This document shows, one piece after another, positions 9,727 through 19,152 of a stretch of 64,000 nt of DNA (position 1 is the stretch's first letter; each line of letters starts with the position of its first letter). Source of the stretch: Perkinsela sp. pyNocScin1 (Eukaryota; Euglenozoa; Kinetoplastea; Prokinetoplastida; Perkinselidae); the NCBI GenBank assembly GCA_964019655.1, contig CAXHTR010000006.1:868001-932000 (forward strand), written 5' to 3'. The notes under the pieces were generated by a model that saw only the letters and a program-made list of their open reading frames with translations, did not search any database and was not told where the DNA came from. Both the position numbers and the translations under genes were made by a program.

Positions 9727-11004
9727 ATGCAATTTCTCTCCGCCATCGTTTCTGCCACGGACTCTGCTGGTCTTGGCCGCCTGAACTACGAAAGCATGTC
9801 TCAGCAGGCACTGATGGAAATGGTCTTCTCGGGAATTACGAACCAAGAAATATTCCAAGACGAACATGGAAATTTCCTTGAGGTTTGCGAATGGCCCGGT
9901 GTAGATTGCAATGAAGCTGGTGAGGTGAAAAAAATAACATTTGATCACAGAGGTGACGGGCCGTTGCCTGAAGGCACTGTACACCTCGAATTTTCACCGA
10001 GTACAACGAATACAATATGGCTAAATCGCACAGCTCTCAAAGGCACTTTCAACTTTGGGCTTCTTCCATCAAAGCTTGAAAAAATTTTAGTACTTGGAAG
10101 CAACTTTCGTGGTGAATTCAGATCCTTTGACGGCTTCACCTGTCTCGGGACACTTGTGATTCCTGACAATAATTTTCATGGAAGTGTAGATGCTTCTGCT
10201 CTCCCACGAACTCTCATGTGTTTAGGCATAAGCAGTAACGATCTGCACGGCTCGCTTGAAATACAAAAACTTCCACGATTGCTTGAGGTGCTTAGCGCAT
10301 CAAGAAACAAGCTCTACGGGACACTCGACTTCTCTTCCTTGCCTGAGAGACTCCAGACTTTGTTCCTTGGCGAGAACAAATTTCATGGAAGTGTTGACTT
10401 GAAGCATCTGCCTGAGAGTCTTGAAAAGATTTGCGTTAACAGAACTACATTTACAGGAGAAATTGAGACGATACGATTGCCGAGGTCGCTTCAAGTGCTA
10501 TATGCCGACTCAAACGAGATAAGCGGAGTTTTTGACACAGGAGCGTTGCCTACTAATCTGGATAGGTGCTTTCTCTCGATGAATCGCATGAAAGGTACGC
10601 TCAACCTGACGGTCTTGCCAGATGCACTGACTCGTCTCTCCCTGAATGCGAACTTGTTTGATGGGGACATCGCCTTGACGATGCTTCCAATGGGTATGAC
10701 GCACCTCGGGCTTGCACAGAACAAACTGTCGGGAAGTTTGGACTTAACAGCTCTGCCTGTGACCTTGGAGTATCTCAATCTGCATGGCAATAATTTTTCT
10801 GGTGAACTTCAGATCGGAAAACTACCGAAGAATCTCTCCAAGATTACTTTGCATGACAATTCACTGACAGGGGAGGCCACAATCGACGTGACAGACTTAC
10901 CGAAAGGGGCAGAAACCATTGATTTTTCGAACAATCCTATAATAATTCACTTCGAGAGCAACGAGACAACAGTGCAGTTATACGAAGAGAGCAGTACGGG
11001 ATGA
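9727..11004 (+). CDS. LRR-family protein, 425 aa
   Basis: The ATG at 9727 follows a pyrimidine-rich stretch and opens MQFLSAIVSATDSAGLGRLN, with SMSQQALMEM next. The cap has the full Cys pair (VCEWPGVDCNEAGEV). About 14 LRRs of 23 residues follow, many with the full LDLTALP-x-x-L consensus. The C-terminus is short and acidic or polar (YEESSTG), without an anchor. It is one of the longest intact members and a good reference for the family architecture. Confidence 0.84.
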   Translation: MQFLSAIVSATDSAGLGRLNYESMSQQALMEMVFSGITNQEIFQDEHGNFLEVCEWPGVDCNEAGEVKKITFDHRGDGPLPEGTVHLEFSPSTTNTIWLNRTALKGTFNFGLLPSKLEKILVLGSNFRGEFRSFDGFTCLGTLVIPDNNFHGSVDASALPRTLMCLGISSNDLHGSLEIQKLPRLLEVLSASRNKLYGTLDFSSLPERLQTLFLGENKFHGSVDLKHLPESLEKICVNRTTFTGEIETIRLPRSLQVLYADSNEISGVFDTGALPTNLDRCFLSMNRMKGTLNLTVLPDALTRLSLNANLFDGDIALTMLPMGMTHLGLAQNKLSGSLDLTALPVTLEYLNLHGNNFSGELQIGKLPKNLSKITLHDNSLTGEATIDVTDLPKGAETIDFSNNPIIIHFESNETTVQLYEESSTG

Positions 11005-11607
11005 GTCAAACTAAAGATTAATGCATGCATGGATATTTCTATAAATAGATTAAGAAAAGGGACAAAAAGCGTTGGTTTTTCGAAAGTCAGAGAGAATGCC
11101 TATCCTTCAACCATATTTCAGCACAGAAATTATTATTTACGCACATTTCAATTTATTTAGATGCTATGAGGCTTCCAGGCGGAGTATGAATGGAAGATAC
11201 TCGTCTTAACCTTCGGCCAAGCGAACAAATAGAAAATTGAAGGTGATTCGCAATCAAAGCAATAAATATTTGAAAAAAAGTAAATTGAGGCTGGACAATC
11301 TCTTTTGCGTCAAATGCGTTACCATACATGCGTCAATGTATTTTGAATGTGATGAAAGACTCACAAATACTGAAATGATGGAGGAGGAAAAATCATTGCA
11401 TATTTTTGATACGCAACAAAAAGATACCGTAAGAAGCTATGCTCACCGAGTATTCTTTTACTCACCAATCGGAGCATCTTAATGAACAAATCTATCATCT
11501 GTCAAAGTTTTGATCTATTTTTATTTTTATCACCGACTGACGACACAAGTTTTACTTCCTTTTCCCTGACTCACTGTCATCAACCCCTACCTTTCAATTC
11601 TGCTCTA
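11005..11607. other. Intergenic spacer
   Basis: AT-rich in the first part and pyrimidine-rich just before the next ATG. The frame of the next gene is open from 11482, but the family leader begins only at 11608. No other feature seen. Confidence 0.5.
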
Positions 11608-12810
11608 ATGCATCCCGTTCTCTCCCTCGCTGACCCACACCTCGCCCGCGCTGACATCTCGAGCCTCCCTGAACAAGTCTGCATGGAGCTACCCATCGCG
11701 GGCTTCGAGAGCTACGCGCAACTGACATTCCGCACCCCTGACGGCGAGTACAAAGACGTTGCGGACTGGAAGGGCCTCGAGTTTGACCATAATGGAAACG
11801 TGGAAACGATCGACTGGCGCCAGGGTGTCACGAAGACCGGCGTTGCCTCCTTCGACTTTCTCCCACAGCACCTCAAAAGCCTCGACATGTCCACCTTTAC
11901 GAGGAAAAAGATCATTGGGACACTACGCACAGCGAAACTCCCAAGTAGCCTCGAGCGCTTCTGCATCGCGGACCAAAACTGCTACGGGACACTATCGCTC
12001 GACACTCTCCCAGCAAGCATGCAGCACTTTTCCGTCCCGATGAACAATTTTTCGGGGACGCTCTCACTGACGGCGCTACCGCCTGGCCTGACTCGCCTCA
12101 CGCTGCACTCGAACCAATTCACGGGGAGCATTGATCTCAAAAACTTACCAAATCGCCTCGAACACATCACAGTCGCCGCGAATCGGCTCGAGGGGTCACT
12201 GTGCCTGACTGAACTCCCTGCGGCGCTCAAAGATGCACATTTTTCGAAAAATCATTTTGAAGGGGAAATTGACATCGAAAATCTCCCAGATGGCCTCGAA
12301 TGGCTCGAGGCCTCCTCCAACCGGCTCAGCGGGGAGATTTCACGCACAAAGCTTCCAGACGCACTGCAAAATCTTGTTCTCGATACGAACCACTTTCAGG
12401 GGAGAATAAATCTCGAGCAATTGCCGCAGCAGATGCGAAAGCTCGTCCTCGCGTCGAATTCGTTTACGGGCGAAGTAAATCTGCAAAAACTCCCCGAGCA
12501 CATGTGCTGGATTGACCTTTCTGATAACCAGCTGGGGGGCACAGTCGACCTGTCAGCCCTGCCTGAGAGCCTGAAGCACCTCAAGCTGAAAAGCAACCGA
12601 CTAACGGGGAGTTTGGATTTCACAAGATTGAAGCATCGGCTCTTTCAGCTCCAGCTACAGAACAATCGGCTGAGCGGTGAGCTTCGAGTGGATGAGTCTG
12701 TGCCAATTCGGCGTTTGACGCTCGGTGGGAACAGCTTCGAGCCACTTGACAGGTCTATGTTGCCGAAGTTTGTCGACTTCAGGGATGACAGCGACGATGA
12801 AGATGATTGA
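11608..12810 (+). CDS. LRR-family protein, 400 aa, acidic tail
   Basis: The ATG at 11608 opens MHPVLSLADPHLARADISSL. The cap lacks both cysteines (VADWKGLEFDHNG) although its Trp and Gly remain, so the fold is probably kept without the disulfide. About 13 LRRs follow with a regular LP-x-x-L spacing. The protein ends in a run of Asp and Glu (DDSDDEDD) unlike its neighbours. Base composition is richer in GC than the flanks, as in other intact members. No transmembrane segment. Confidence 0.84.
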   Translation: MHPVLSLADPHLARADISSLPEQVCMELPIAGFESYAQLTFRTPDGEYKDVADWKGLEFDHNGNVETIDWRQGVTKTGVASFDFLPQHLKSLDMSTFTRKKIIGTLRTAKLPSSLERFCIADQNCYGTLSLDTLPASMQHFSVPMNNFSGTLSLTALPPGLTRLTLHSNQFTGSIDLKNLPNRLEHITVAANRLEGSLCLTELPAALKDAHFSKNHFEGEIDIENLPDGLEWLEASSNRLSGEISRTKLPDALQNLVLDTNHFQGRINLEQLPQQMRKLVLASNSFTGEVNLQKLPEHMCWIDLSDNQLGGTVDLSALPESLKHLKLKSNRLTGSLDFTRLKHRLFQLQLQNNRLSGELRVDESVPIRRLTLGGNSFEPLDRSMLPKFVDFRDDSDDEDD

Positions 12811-13287
12811 ATAGGGAAACGAGGGATATTTATAAGAACGAATGATTTCTGCTTAAAATTTTGAAGCGTATTCGTGTGATCTGTACTTTTTTCTTTGTTG
12901 GGCCACAAGTTGTAGTAATGTAAGCCAGAGGTAAACACCAACACACCAGATCATCATGGGCATTGATGGGCTTCCCTTCGGTCCATCACTTTTGCTACAG
13001 CATCAATTTCGGTCATCGGTCCTTCGCGCTCAAAGGATTATTGATTGAAAAGTTTCAATGAAAATCACCGATCCATCGTGCATTCCATTCATTTTATTCT
13101 GGCGAAAAGACTTCAGGCTATCTTCTCGCCTCTTCAGGAGTCCATCACTTCACGGCTTATTCTGATGGAAATCGAATGAAGATGCTTATCATTCATAGAT
13201 AGAGAGACGACACAAAAATCACATATCTAATAGAATTCGTGACTACCACCACTTAATCAGCAAAGAACCCACATTTCCTTCTCATCA
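12811..13287. other. Intergenic spacer between convergent genes
   Basis: It contains short words related to CATTGATGGGC, TCCATCAC and CCATCGTG in both orientations around 12950-13160, but no clean terminal inverted repeats or target duplication. No gene seen. Confidence 0.45.
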
Positions 13288-13872
13288 TCAATCGTCTCCC
13301 TCCCATTTGACTGGCATGTACTCCTTCATCTGCTCCACCACTGGAACACCCTTCATCTCCTTATATTTCTCGAGAACGCCGTGCACGCCTTTGAGAATCG
13401 CTGCGATTATTTCCGGCATGCCCTCTTTGAGCTTGCCGGACTGCTCCGCACCCTCGGGCGAACCCTTGATCTTTTGCCCGAGTTTTGATATGCTGAGCGA
13501 AACGAAAAAGTTGAATTGCTGGGCATCCGTTTCATTTTGGTCCTCGAGGAGGTCAAAAACGAAGGCTTGATAGATCTGTCTCGCGAGCAGGTTCTCCATG
13601 TCTTCATCGGACGTGGCGCCGCGGAGTATGCACTCGATGGACGGGTTGAAGCTACCGCCGGCGACGAGGAGCGCTGCGGATTCCATTGTGCACTGATAGA
13701 GGCTGCCGAGGGCGCTGTCCGTATTGTTGAGCTGACTGACGAAAATCATATTGCATCCCTTGTGTCTCGTGAGGAGGACGGAGATTGGAATGCCGTCGAT
13801 CTCGATGTCATTGGTGTACGGCACAGCAAGCTCTTCTGGGTCCGAGATTCCGAGGGCAGTGTGGATGTCCAT
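13288..13872 (-). CDS. Candidate proteasome assembly chaperone 3 (PAC3/PSMG3-like), 194 aa
   Basis: This single-exon ORF starts at an ATG (13870-13872, complement) and is not related to the LRR family. The region from about residue 25 (IDGIPISVLLTRHKGCNMIF, then VSQLNN) and the segment around residues 85-115 (an ILRG turn, a hydrophobic helix LLARQIYQAFVF, a strand FFVSLSI) follow the strand-turn-helix order of PAC3, a small chaperone that helps assemble the proteasome alpha ring. The protein is longer than the usual 120-130 residues because of an acidic loop (LEDQNETD) and a C-terminal helical extension rich in Lys and Glu. The match is to fold pattern and short motifs only. It stands on the minus strand within a plus-strand LRR block. 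Confidence 0.4.
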   Translation of the reverse strand: MDIHTALGISDPEELAVPYTNDIEIDGIPISVLLTRHKGCNMIFVSQLNNTDSALGSLYQCTMESAALLVAGGSFNPSIECILRGATSDEDMENLLARQIYQAFVFDLLEDQNETDAQQFNFFVSLSISKLGQKIKGSPEGAEQSGKLKEGMPEIIAAILKGVHGVLEKYKEMKGVPVVEQMKEYMPVKWEGDD

Positions 13873-14239
13873 TGAAGTGTATTGGAGAGATAGAGAATAT
13901 GACGAGCATATCGAGGAAAGCAGCGATGCTATTTATGAAGTTTTGCAGCTGAGTTCCAGTATTGTTCCAGTAAGTCTTTACTCTGTCGTTTTCATCCCAA
14001 CTTTTCTTCGAGGAATCTTATCTTTAAATGGAGGATTGCTCTTACAAAAAAAGTAGAAAGTAATCGACTTATCGTTTGTCAGTGTGTCTATTTTTCAGCA
14101 GGGATACTAATAATCTTAGAAGATGAGGATAAAATCCAAGCTGTATGAGTACTTTTCTTAATGCTGATCTTCGCATATCATCTCGCATATTCATCTTCTT
14201 CCACTACTTCATCTAAATTCCTATTCACTATCTCTCTCA
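13873..14239. other. Intergenic spacer between divergent genes
   Basis: It should hold the 5' regions of both the minus-strand gene at 13872 and the LRR gene at 14240. The last 70 bases before 14240 are strongly pyrimidine-rich and lack AG. No other element seen. Confidence 0.45.
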
Positions 14240-15001
14240 ATGCCCTTTACAATCGCATCCATTGACCCCTTCCTCGGCCGCCCAGACCTCGATTCGCTCT
14301 CTGACCAATCTCGCATGGAGCTCTTCGTGAGTATGCTATCAGAAAACCCCATTCACCCGTACTTCAGCGACGGCGAAGGCGGTTTCGAAGACTGCTGCAC
14401 CTGGAAGCGCGTCGAGTGCGACGAGTCGGGAAATGTCATCGAAATCACTTGGGTTCTGAAAAATTTCGCAAAGCTCACCGAATTCCACCTTTTACCGCCC
14501 ACTGTCCGAATCCTGCACCTCTCACTGAATCGGATAGCCGCCAGCTTCGACCTGTCGGTCTTCCCCACTGCCCTCGAAGATCTCGATATCGGCGGTAATG
14601 TCTTCGAGGGGTCTCTGACGTTTGGCGGTGCACCGCCTCGACTGGCTGAGCTTCATGTTCCATACAACCAGCTGAGCGGCAGTGTGGACTTCTCGAGCAT
14701 CCCGCGCCAGCTCATCGTTCTCAAGGTGTCAGAGAACTCTCTCAATGGGTCCATCGACCTGACGGCGCTGCCACCTGGCCTCTGTGAGCTCGGCCTCAAC
14801 TCAAACAATTTTTCGGGCAGCATCTGCCTCGAAAGCCTTCCAAGCAACATCGAGCTAATCGATCTGAGCATGAACGATCTGGAGGGGTCGCTCGATTTTG
14901 GGAGTCTGCCAGAATCTTTGCGAAGACTCGACATCACGTCGAATAAATTTACGCTGACCCGTGACCAGGAGGTACCTGCATGTATAGTACAGCGAGACTG
15001 A
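14240..15001 (+). CDS. LRR-family protein, 253 aa
   Basis: The ATG at 14240 opens MPFTIASIDPFLGRPDLDSL, a leader of only seven residues before the IDP segment. The cap is intact (CCTWKRVECDESG), although the usual Gly after Trp-x is Arg. About seven LRRs follow, ending with LDFGSLPESLRRL. It is the last gene of the first plus-strand block and converges on the minus-strand block across a 450-bp spacer. Confidence 0.83.
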   Translation: MPFTIASIDPFLGRPDLDSLSDQSRMELFVSMLSENPIHPYFSDGEGGFEDCCTWKRVECDESGNVIEITWVLKNFAKLTEFHLLPPTVRILHLSLNRIAASFDLSVFPTALEDLDIGGNVFEGSLTFGGAPPRLAELHVPYNQLSGSVDFSSIPRQLIVLKVSENSLNGSIDLTALPPGLCELGLNSNNFSGSICLESLPSNIELIDLSMNDLEGSLDFGSLPESLRRLDITSNKFTLTRDQEVPACIVQRD

Positions 15002-15450
15002 TGCATGCTGACGATGCAAACGAATAGAATGATATTTGAATAAGTAAAGACAGTGATAGAGATTAACAGAAGTCACCGAAATCAATTTGTACATTCAGGC
15101 AACGTATCAGAAACTTATCTTTCCGTATTTTTCAATGAAAGTGGTGATCTATCGAGCGGCGCCACGTCTTATGAACAATGCAAACCTGTAATGTATCATT
15201 TACACTGAGATAATGTCATAGTGGGATAATCAATGTCTCAATACGAACTGTCCTCGAATGCCTCCTTGGCTTCCTCAGGGGGTCGCGGTGAAAGTCAACA
15301 CCATCATGCGCTTACAGTAGCAAAATTTGATGTAATTGACGTGTTCTTGCAATACAAAATGTAGAGATCAAATGTAAATGTAGAGATCACAGAACTGACT
15401 TTATTATACACCCCGCTTCTTCATTTCAAATTCATTTCAATAGTTGACGA
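15002..15450. other. Convergent strand-switch spacer
   Basis: Separates the + and - LRR blocks. AT-rich; no gene, repeat or RNA recognised. Confidence 0.5.
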
Positions 15451-16212
15451 TCAAATGAAAAGAATATTCGCCGGCGTAAAAGGCCTCGCAAATCTCTCTT
15501 CCATTGTTCTCCCTTTAAATTTTTTGTTGATCGAAACACTCGAAAAAGTGTGTCGATCATTGAAAAATGCGATATCATCGCCCCACAAGTTTTTATGTAG
15601 GGACAAGTACTTCAGTGACGGTGGAATCCTATGCACGTGGACTCTTCCTGTGAACTCGTTCATCTCAAGACACAGAAAAACGATGCCCGAGGGAAGCGCA
15701 CTGAAGTTCAAATTCCCCGAGAAATGATTCTGATAGGCTCGAAATGCTTTCACCCGCGGAGGCAAAGTTTCGAGGTGGAGCAAGCCTTCAAAGTCGTTTT
15801 CATAAATGTTCACCTCGATGATTTTTTTAGGCAGACCATCAGTGGAAAAGCTTCCGAAAAATCTGTTCTTTCCGATTTCAAAAATTTCAAGATTTTCCGG
15901 CAGATGGCTGGTTTCCACCGTCCCCGTGCTGTAAAGACCTGTCCAATCGATATTTGCCACCGTTGATGGGACATAGCGAAAATCAACAGTGCTCAGCGGA
16001 GGCTTTACGGGGTTGGCGGCGTGGCCCCGAGGACGTGAAATAATAACACTGAGCATGTTGTCCATCGTATCAAAACTCTTGAGCCAGGACCAGCCATCAG
16101 GGAGATCGACGTTTTCGGTGAGCAGGGTAAAGAGGTCCGCATGGGGTAGGCTGGCAGCATCAATGCGGTTGATGCCACTGTCTGCAGTTGAAATAAGGAT
16201 GGTAGAGAGCAT
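15451..16212 (-). CDS. Divergent LRR-family protein, 253 aa
   Basis: The ATG at 16210-16212 (complement) opens MLSTILISTADSGINRIDAASL. The cap is the most diverged of the set: no C-x-W-x-G-x-x-C motif, a Trp-rich DGWSWLKSF segment instead, and a poorly conserved approach to the first repeat. About six LRRs follow (for example VETSHLPENLEIF, LNFSALPSGIVFL). The C-terminal 45 residues are non-repetitive and basic, ending FTPANILFI. It could be a neofunctionalised or decaying member. Confidence 0.75.
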   Translation of the reverse strand: MLSTILISTADSGINRIDAASLPHADLFTLLTENVDLPDGWSWLKSFDTMDNMLSVIISRPRGHAANPVKPPLSTVDFRYVPSTVANIDWTGLYSTGTVETSHLPENLEIFEIGKNRFFGSFSTDGLPKKIIEVNIYENDFEGLLHLETLPPRVKAFRAYQNHFSGNLNFSALPSGIVFLCLEMNEFTGRVHVHRIPPSLKYLSLHKNLWGDDIAFFNDRHTFSSVSINKKFKGRTMEERFARPFTPANILFI

Positions 16213-16312
16213 TGAGATTTCTTATCGCAGATTTTGGCCTGAAAGAATACTCTTTTATTTACTTTGGATTGGGCAGTATCATTCTTTCTACTTAAATTTT
16301 CATAAAGTTTCT

Positions 16313-17116
16313 TTACTCACTTTTCTTCAGCGTCTGCCCGTGTTTGAGCCACCGACGCCTCTTATCCTTCGGTATCGGCGCAAAGTAGTTTTTCCGCAGG
16401 TTGAGCAGCCGCATCGCCTTGGGGATTTTCGAGAGATCGACGGTCCCCTCGAGCTGGTTTCCCTTCAGGTCAAGATCCGCGAGCTTCTCCGGCAGCGATG
16501 TTAAGTCAACTGTCCCCGTAAAATGGTTGGACTCAAGGCTGCAGTAGGACAGATCCGGAGGCAGAGCCGAGAAATCGAGGGTTCCCTCGAAATTGTTCGA
16601 ATCGAGGCGAAGTACTGCGAGGGAAGCAGGAAGGGCCGTCAGCTGGACAGTCCCTGAAAATTCGTTCAGTGCGAGTCTAAGATCGGTCATCGTGGGGGGA
16701 AAGCGGACAAAGTCGATCGTCGATGAAAAATTGTTTGATATAACGCTGAGAGATATCATGGTGCGAGGCAGCGCTGCAGCATCCAAAGTCCCATAGAGAA
16801 CCATTTCCCATTTTTGATCGTGATTGAACAAGGCATCAATGTTCAGATCTTTGAGATGTGGAGGGAGGTGGTCGAACGATATGGACCCACCGAGTGAGAC
16901 GAGATGAAAGTCAATTTTGGTCACATTCTGATCGTCGTCGCACTGCACCCCTTCCCACTTGCATGCGTCGAGGTAGTCGCCATTGCTGTCTGTGAACCTT
17001 CTGCGCACAGACTCTGGAAGATCTCCAATGAGTATCTCCATGAGGGTCTGATCTGCGAGTGTGGAGTTGTCGACGCGGAACAGTGCACTGTCGGCAAAGG
17101 ACAACGCTGGGATCAT
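16313..17116 (-). CDS. LRR-family protein, 267 aa
   Basis: I place the start at the ATG at 17114-17116 (complement), giving MIPALSFADSALFRVDNSTL with a family-length leader. An in-frame ATG 18 codons upstream (17170) would add MSDSFHHFSSILSDFLIE and form a longer leader, so it cannot be excluded. The cap is intact (ACKWEGVQCDDD) and about seven LRRs follow, ending LLNLRKNYFAP. The tail is short and basic. Confidence 0.8.
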   Translation of the reverse strand: MIPALSFADSALFRVDNSTLADQTLMEILIGDLPESVRRRFTDSNGDYLDACKWEGVQCDDDQNVTKIDFHLVSLGGSISFDHLPPHLKDLNIDALFNHDQKWEMVLYGTLDAAALPRTMISLSVISNNFSSTIDFVRFPPTMTDLRLALNEFSGTVQLTALPASLAVLRLDSNNFEGTLDFSALPPDLSYCSLESNHFTGTVDLTSLPEKLADLDLKGNQLEGTVDLSKIPKAMRLLNLRKNYFAPIPKDKRRRWLKHGQTLKKSE

Positions 17117-17230
17117 TTCAATAAGAAAATCACTCAGAATGGAAGAGAAATGATGAAATGAATCTGACATCCAGTTCTTAAAGTAATACAGGTGGGTATG
17201 CGGATCCTCTCATTGCGCAAAGCGCTCATC

Positions 17231-17745
17231 TCAAAATACGAAAGATTTGTCATCATCCGCCATATTGAGAGCCTTTGGCAAACTCTTCAAAAAAAACACC
17301 TGAAACGCATTTCGGTCGATATGAATTTCGCTCACAGTGATCGGCAAGTTTCCCATGGCGATTGTGCCGCGCAGGTTGTTGTCGTTGACAAAAAGCGCTA
17401 AAAAGCATTCACACAAGTCTTTAGGGTTGAATGTCCCCGTGCTCCTATGGTGGGTCACTTGGACGAGGAACACAGAGGGTGGCAGGAAATGCGTATTTAG
17501 TGTGCCCTGCAGCGCTTCGTCTTCGCCCTCGCAATCAAAAATAACATTTATGAGAGTTCCCTCCTCAGCAACGCGCTCGCCCCGGTCGTTGCAGTCGGTG
17601 TAGTTGCCGATGTCATCTTGAATCATTCGTATATTCGTAAAACGCCCAACGACATTCCCATTTGGGCCTGCTCGGAGAGAATGGCCGGGTCGAGACGGCT
17701 GAGGTGTTCTCGACTGTAACTATCTGCGGGTAAAGCACTCGGCAT
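17231..17745 (-). pseudogene. LRR-family pseudogene, frameshifted and shortened
   Basis: The ATG at 17743-17745 (complement) opens MPSALPADSYSREHLSRLDP, then SEQAQMG, recognisably the family N-terminus. Near 17625-17630 the reading frame shifts by one base: the first frame ends at a TGA and the second continues with IQDDIGNYTDCNDRGE. Only two or three degenerate repeats remain (LQGTLNTHFLPPSV, then LRGTIAMGNLPITV) before a stop. The cap motif is almost lost. It is a broken, truncated copy between two intact genes. Confidence 0.7.
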
Positions 17746-17858
17746 ACATTTGTCTGCATAATCGAAAACTTCGTACAAATTTGGATTACCATAATGTTTC
17801 AGATCTATATCCGAATCATTAATTTTATTTCTATCTGTATGGACTTCATCCAAGCATC

Positions 17859-18860
17859 CTATGGCGCTGTGAAATTTTCCATGCTACTTGGAAGTCCCTG
17901 CTCATCGACCTCACGCTCTATTTCGTTTCCACCTAAATAGATCCTACAGTCTCCTTGGGGAACATAAGCGGTTCCTCGCAGCTTATTCGCACGAAAGTCC
18001 ACTTCAAAGAGCTCAGGATACGCTTTACTGAGACGAAACTCACCGGAAAAGGCGTTATGTGATGCGCGCAGTAATGTAAGCGTTTTCGGAAGCTCAGAAA
18101 GATGCAGCGATCCCTCAAATTTATTGTCGCTTATGCCGAGTGCTTTGAGCCTTGGTGGGAGCGTGCGGAACTCGAATTCGCCTCTAAACTGATTTCGAAA
18201 AAGGTCTAGTCCCACGAGACTTTTTGGAAGCTTTGCACTGTTTACTGTCCCCTCAAATTTGTTGTCTGCAAGGATGATCTCTATGAGAAATTTCGGCAGT
18301 GCTTCGAGGTTGACATTCCCGGAAAAATTGTTTTCGCTGAGGTCAAGGCTAGTAAGCTTTTTTGGTAGATCTGCTAAGTCGCAACTACCTTCAAACTGAT
18401 TTTGCCGTAGATCGATGTTTATGATTCCGACTGGGAAGCCGCAGAAGTCGACTGTCCCACCAAAGTCAGTCTCCAAGATTGCTAAATCTTCGAGAGCCGG
18501 CGGGAGCGCTTTGGTATGAAGAGAGCCACAGACAGCCGCATCAGCTATATGAATGACTGAGACTGTTTCAGGGACATACTCGAGCGCTACGGTGCCGCGC
18601 AAGTCCTCGCCTGTGATATTTAGCTTAGTCACGTTATTTTCGCTGTCGCACTCGAGGAATCCCCAGTCACTGACATCGAGAAAACAACCATTGTCGTCCT
18701 GAACGCCCCTTTTGTCTTCGACCTTTGCGATGACCATCTCCATGAGCGCTTGCTGGGAAAGAGAGTCGTAGTCGAGGCGTCCAAGGGATGGATCGACGGT
18801 GGCAGAGTAAATGCAAATCTGTTGCATAATACGCATAAGAAAAGGATACGAAAGCATCAT
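17859..18860 (-). CDS. LRR-family protein, up to 333 aa
   Basis: The longest ATG-started frame begins MMLSYPFLMRIMQQICIYSA, then TVDPSLGRLDYDSLSQQ. By family length the start could be the internal ATG at 18825-18827 (complement; MQQICIYSA), but the longer version would make a more normal signal peptide. The cap keeps only the second cysteine (VSDWGFLECDS), a half-lost pair. About nine LRRs follow. The C-terminus after the repeats carries a short segment ending in NFTAP. Confidence 0.8.
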   Translation of the reverse strand: MMLSYPFLMRIMQQICIYSATVDPSLGRLDYDSLSQQALMEMVIAKVEDKRGVQDDNGCFLDVSDWGFLECDSENNVTKLNITGEDLRGTVALEYVPETVSVIHIADAAVCGSLHTKALPPALEDLAILETDFGGTVDFCGFPVGIINIDLRQNQFEGSCDLADLPKKLTSLDLSENNFSGNVNLEALPKFLIEIILADNKFEGTVNSAKLPKSLVGLDLFRNQFRGEFEFRTLPPRLKALGISDNKFEGSLHLSELPKTLTLLRASHNAFSGEFRLSKAYPELFEVDFRANKLRGTAYVPQGDCRIYLGGNEIEREVDEQGLPSSMENFTAP

Positions 18861-19152
18861 AGTATATACGGATCAGTCATGAATAAAAGAAGGATGCCCA
18901 ATCATCTAGATTTCTGTTTCTTCTGTCAGAAATGCATAAAAGTGCTACAAGATCGAACCCATGACCAACGAGCACTGCACATGGAGAGCGAAAGAATTTC
19001 GATTCTCTGCATCTGTCAAGGCTTCACGCACATCGCTTGATTCGATGAAGCTAATTTTTGAAAACCGGCAGAAAATTTAGACTTTTTGTTTCAAATGTTT
19101 CCGTTTAATTTGCGCGTAGATGAGGCGTTAAGTTCGATCATCTGCCTTTCGT

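Noticed and set aside
12946-13160. Possible MITE with CATTGATGGGC and TCCATCAC words
   Set aside because: No inverted terminal repeats or flanking duplication could be matched.
14100-14239. Trans-splicing acceptor before the LRR gene at 14240
   Set aside because: A pyrimidine-rich tract is present, but no AG lies between it and the ATG, and the same holds for several other genes, so I could not support a spliced-leader site.
18940-19040. tRNA-like B-box word (GGGTTCGATC on the minus strand)
   Set aside because: No matching acceptor stem, D-arm or properly paired T-stem could be formed around it.
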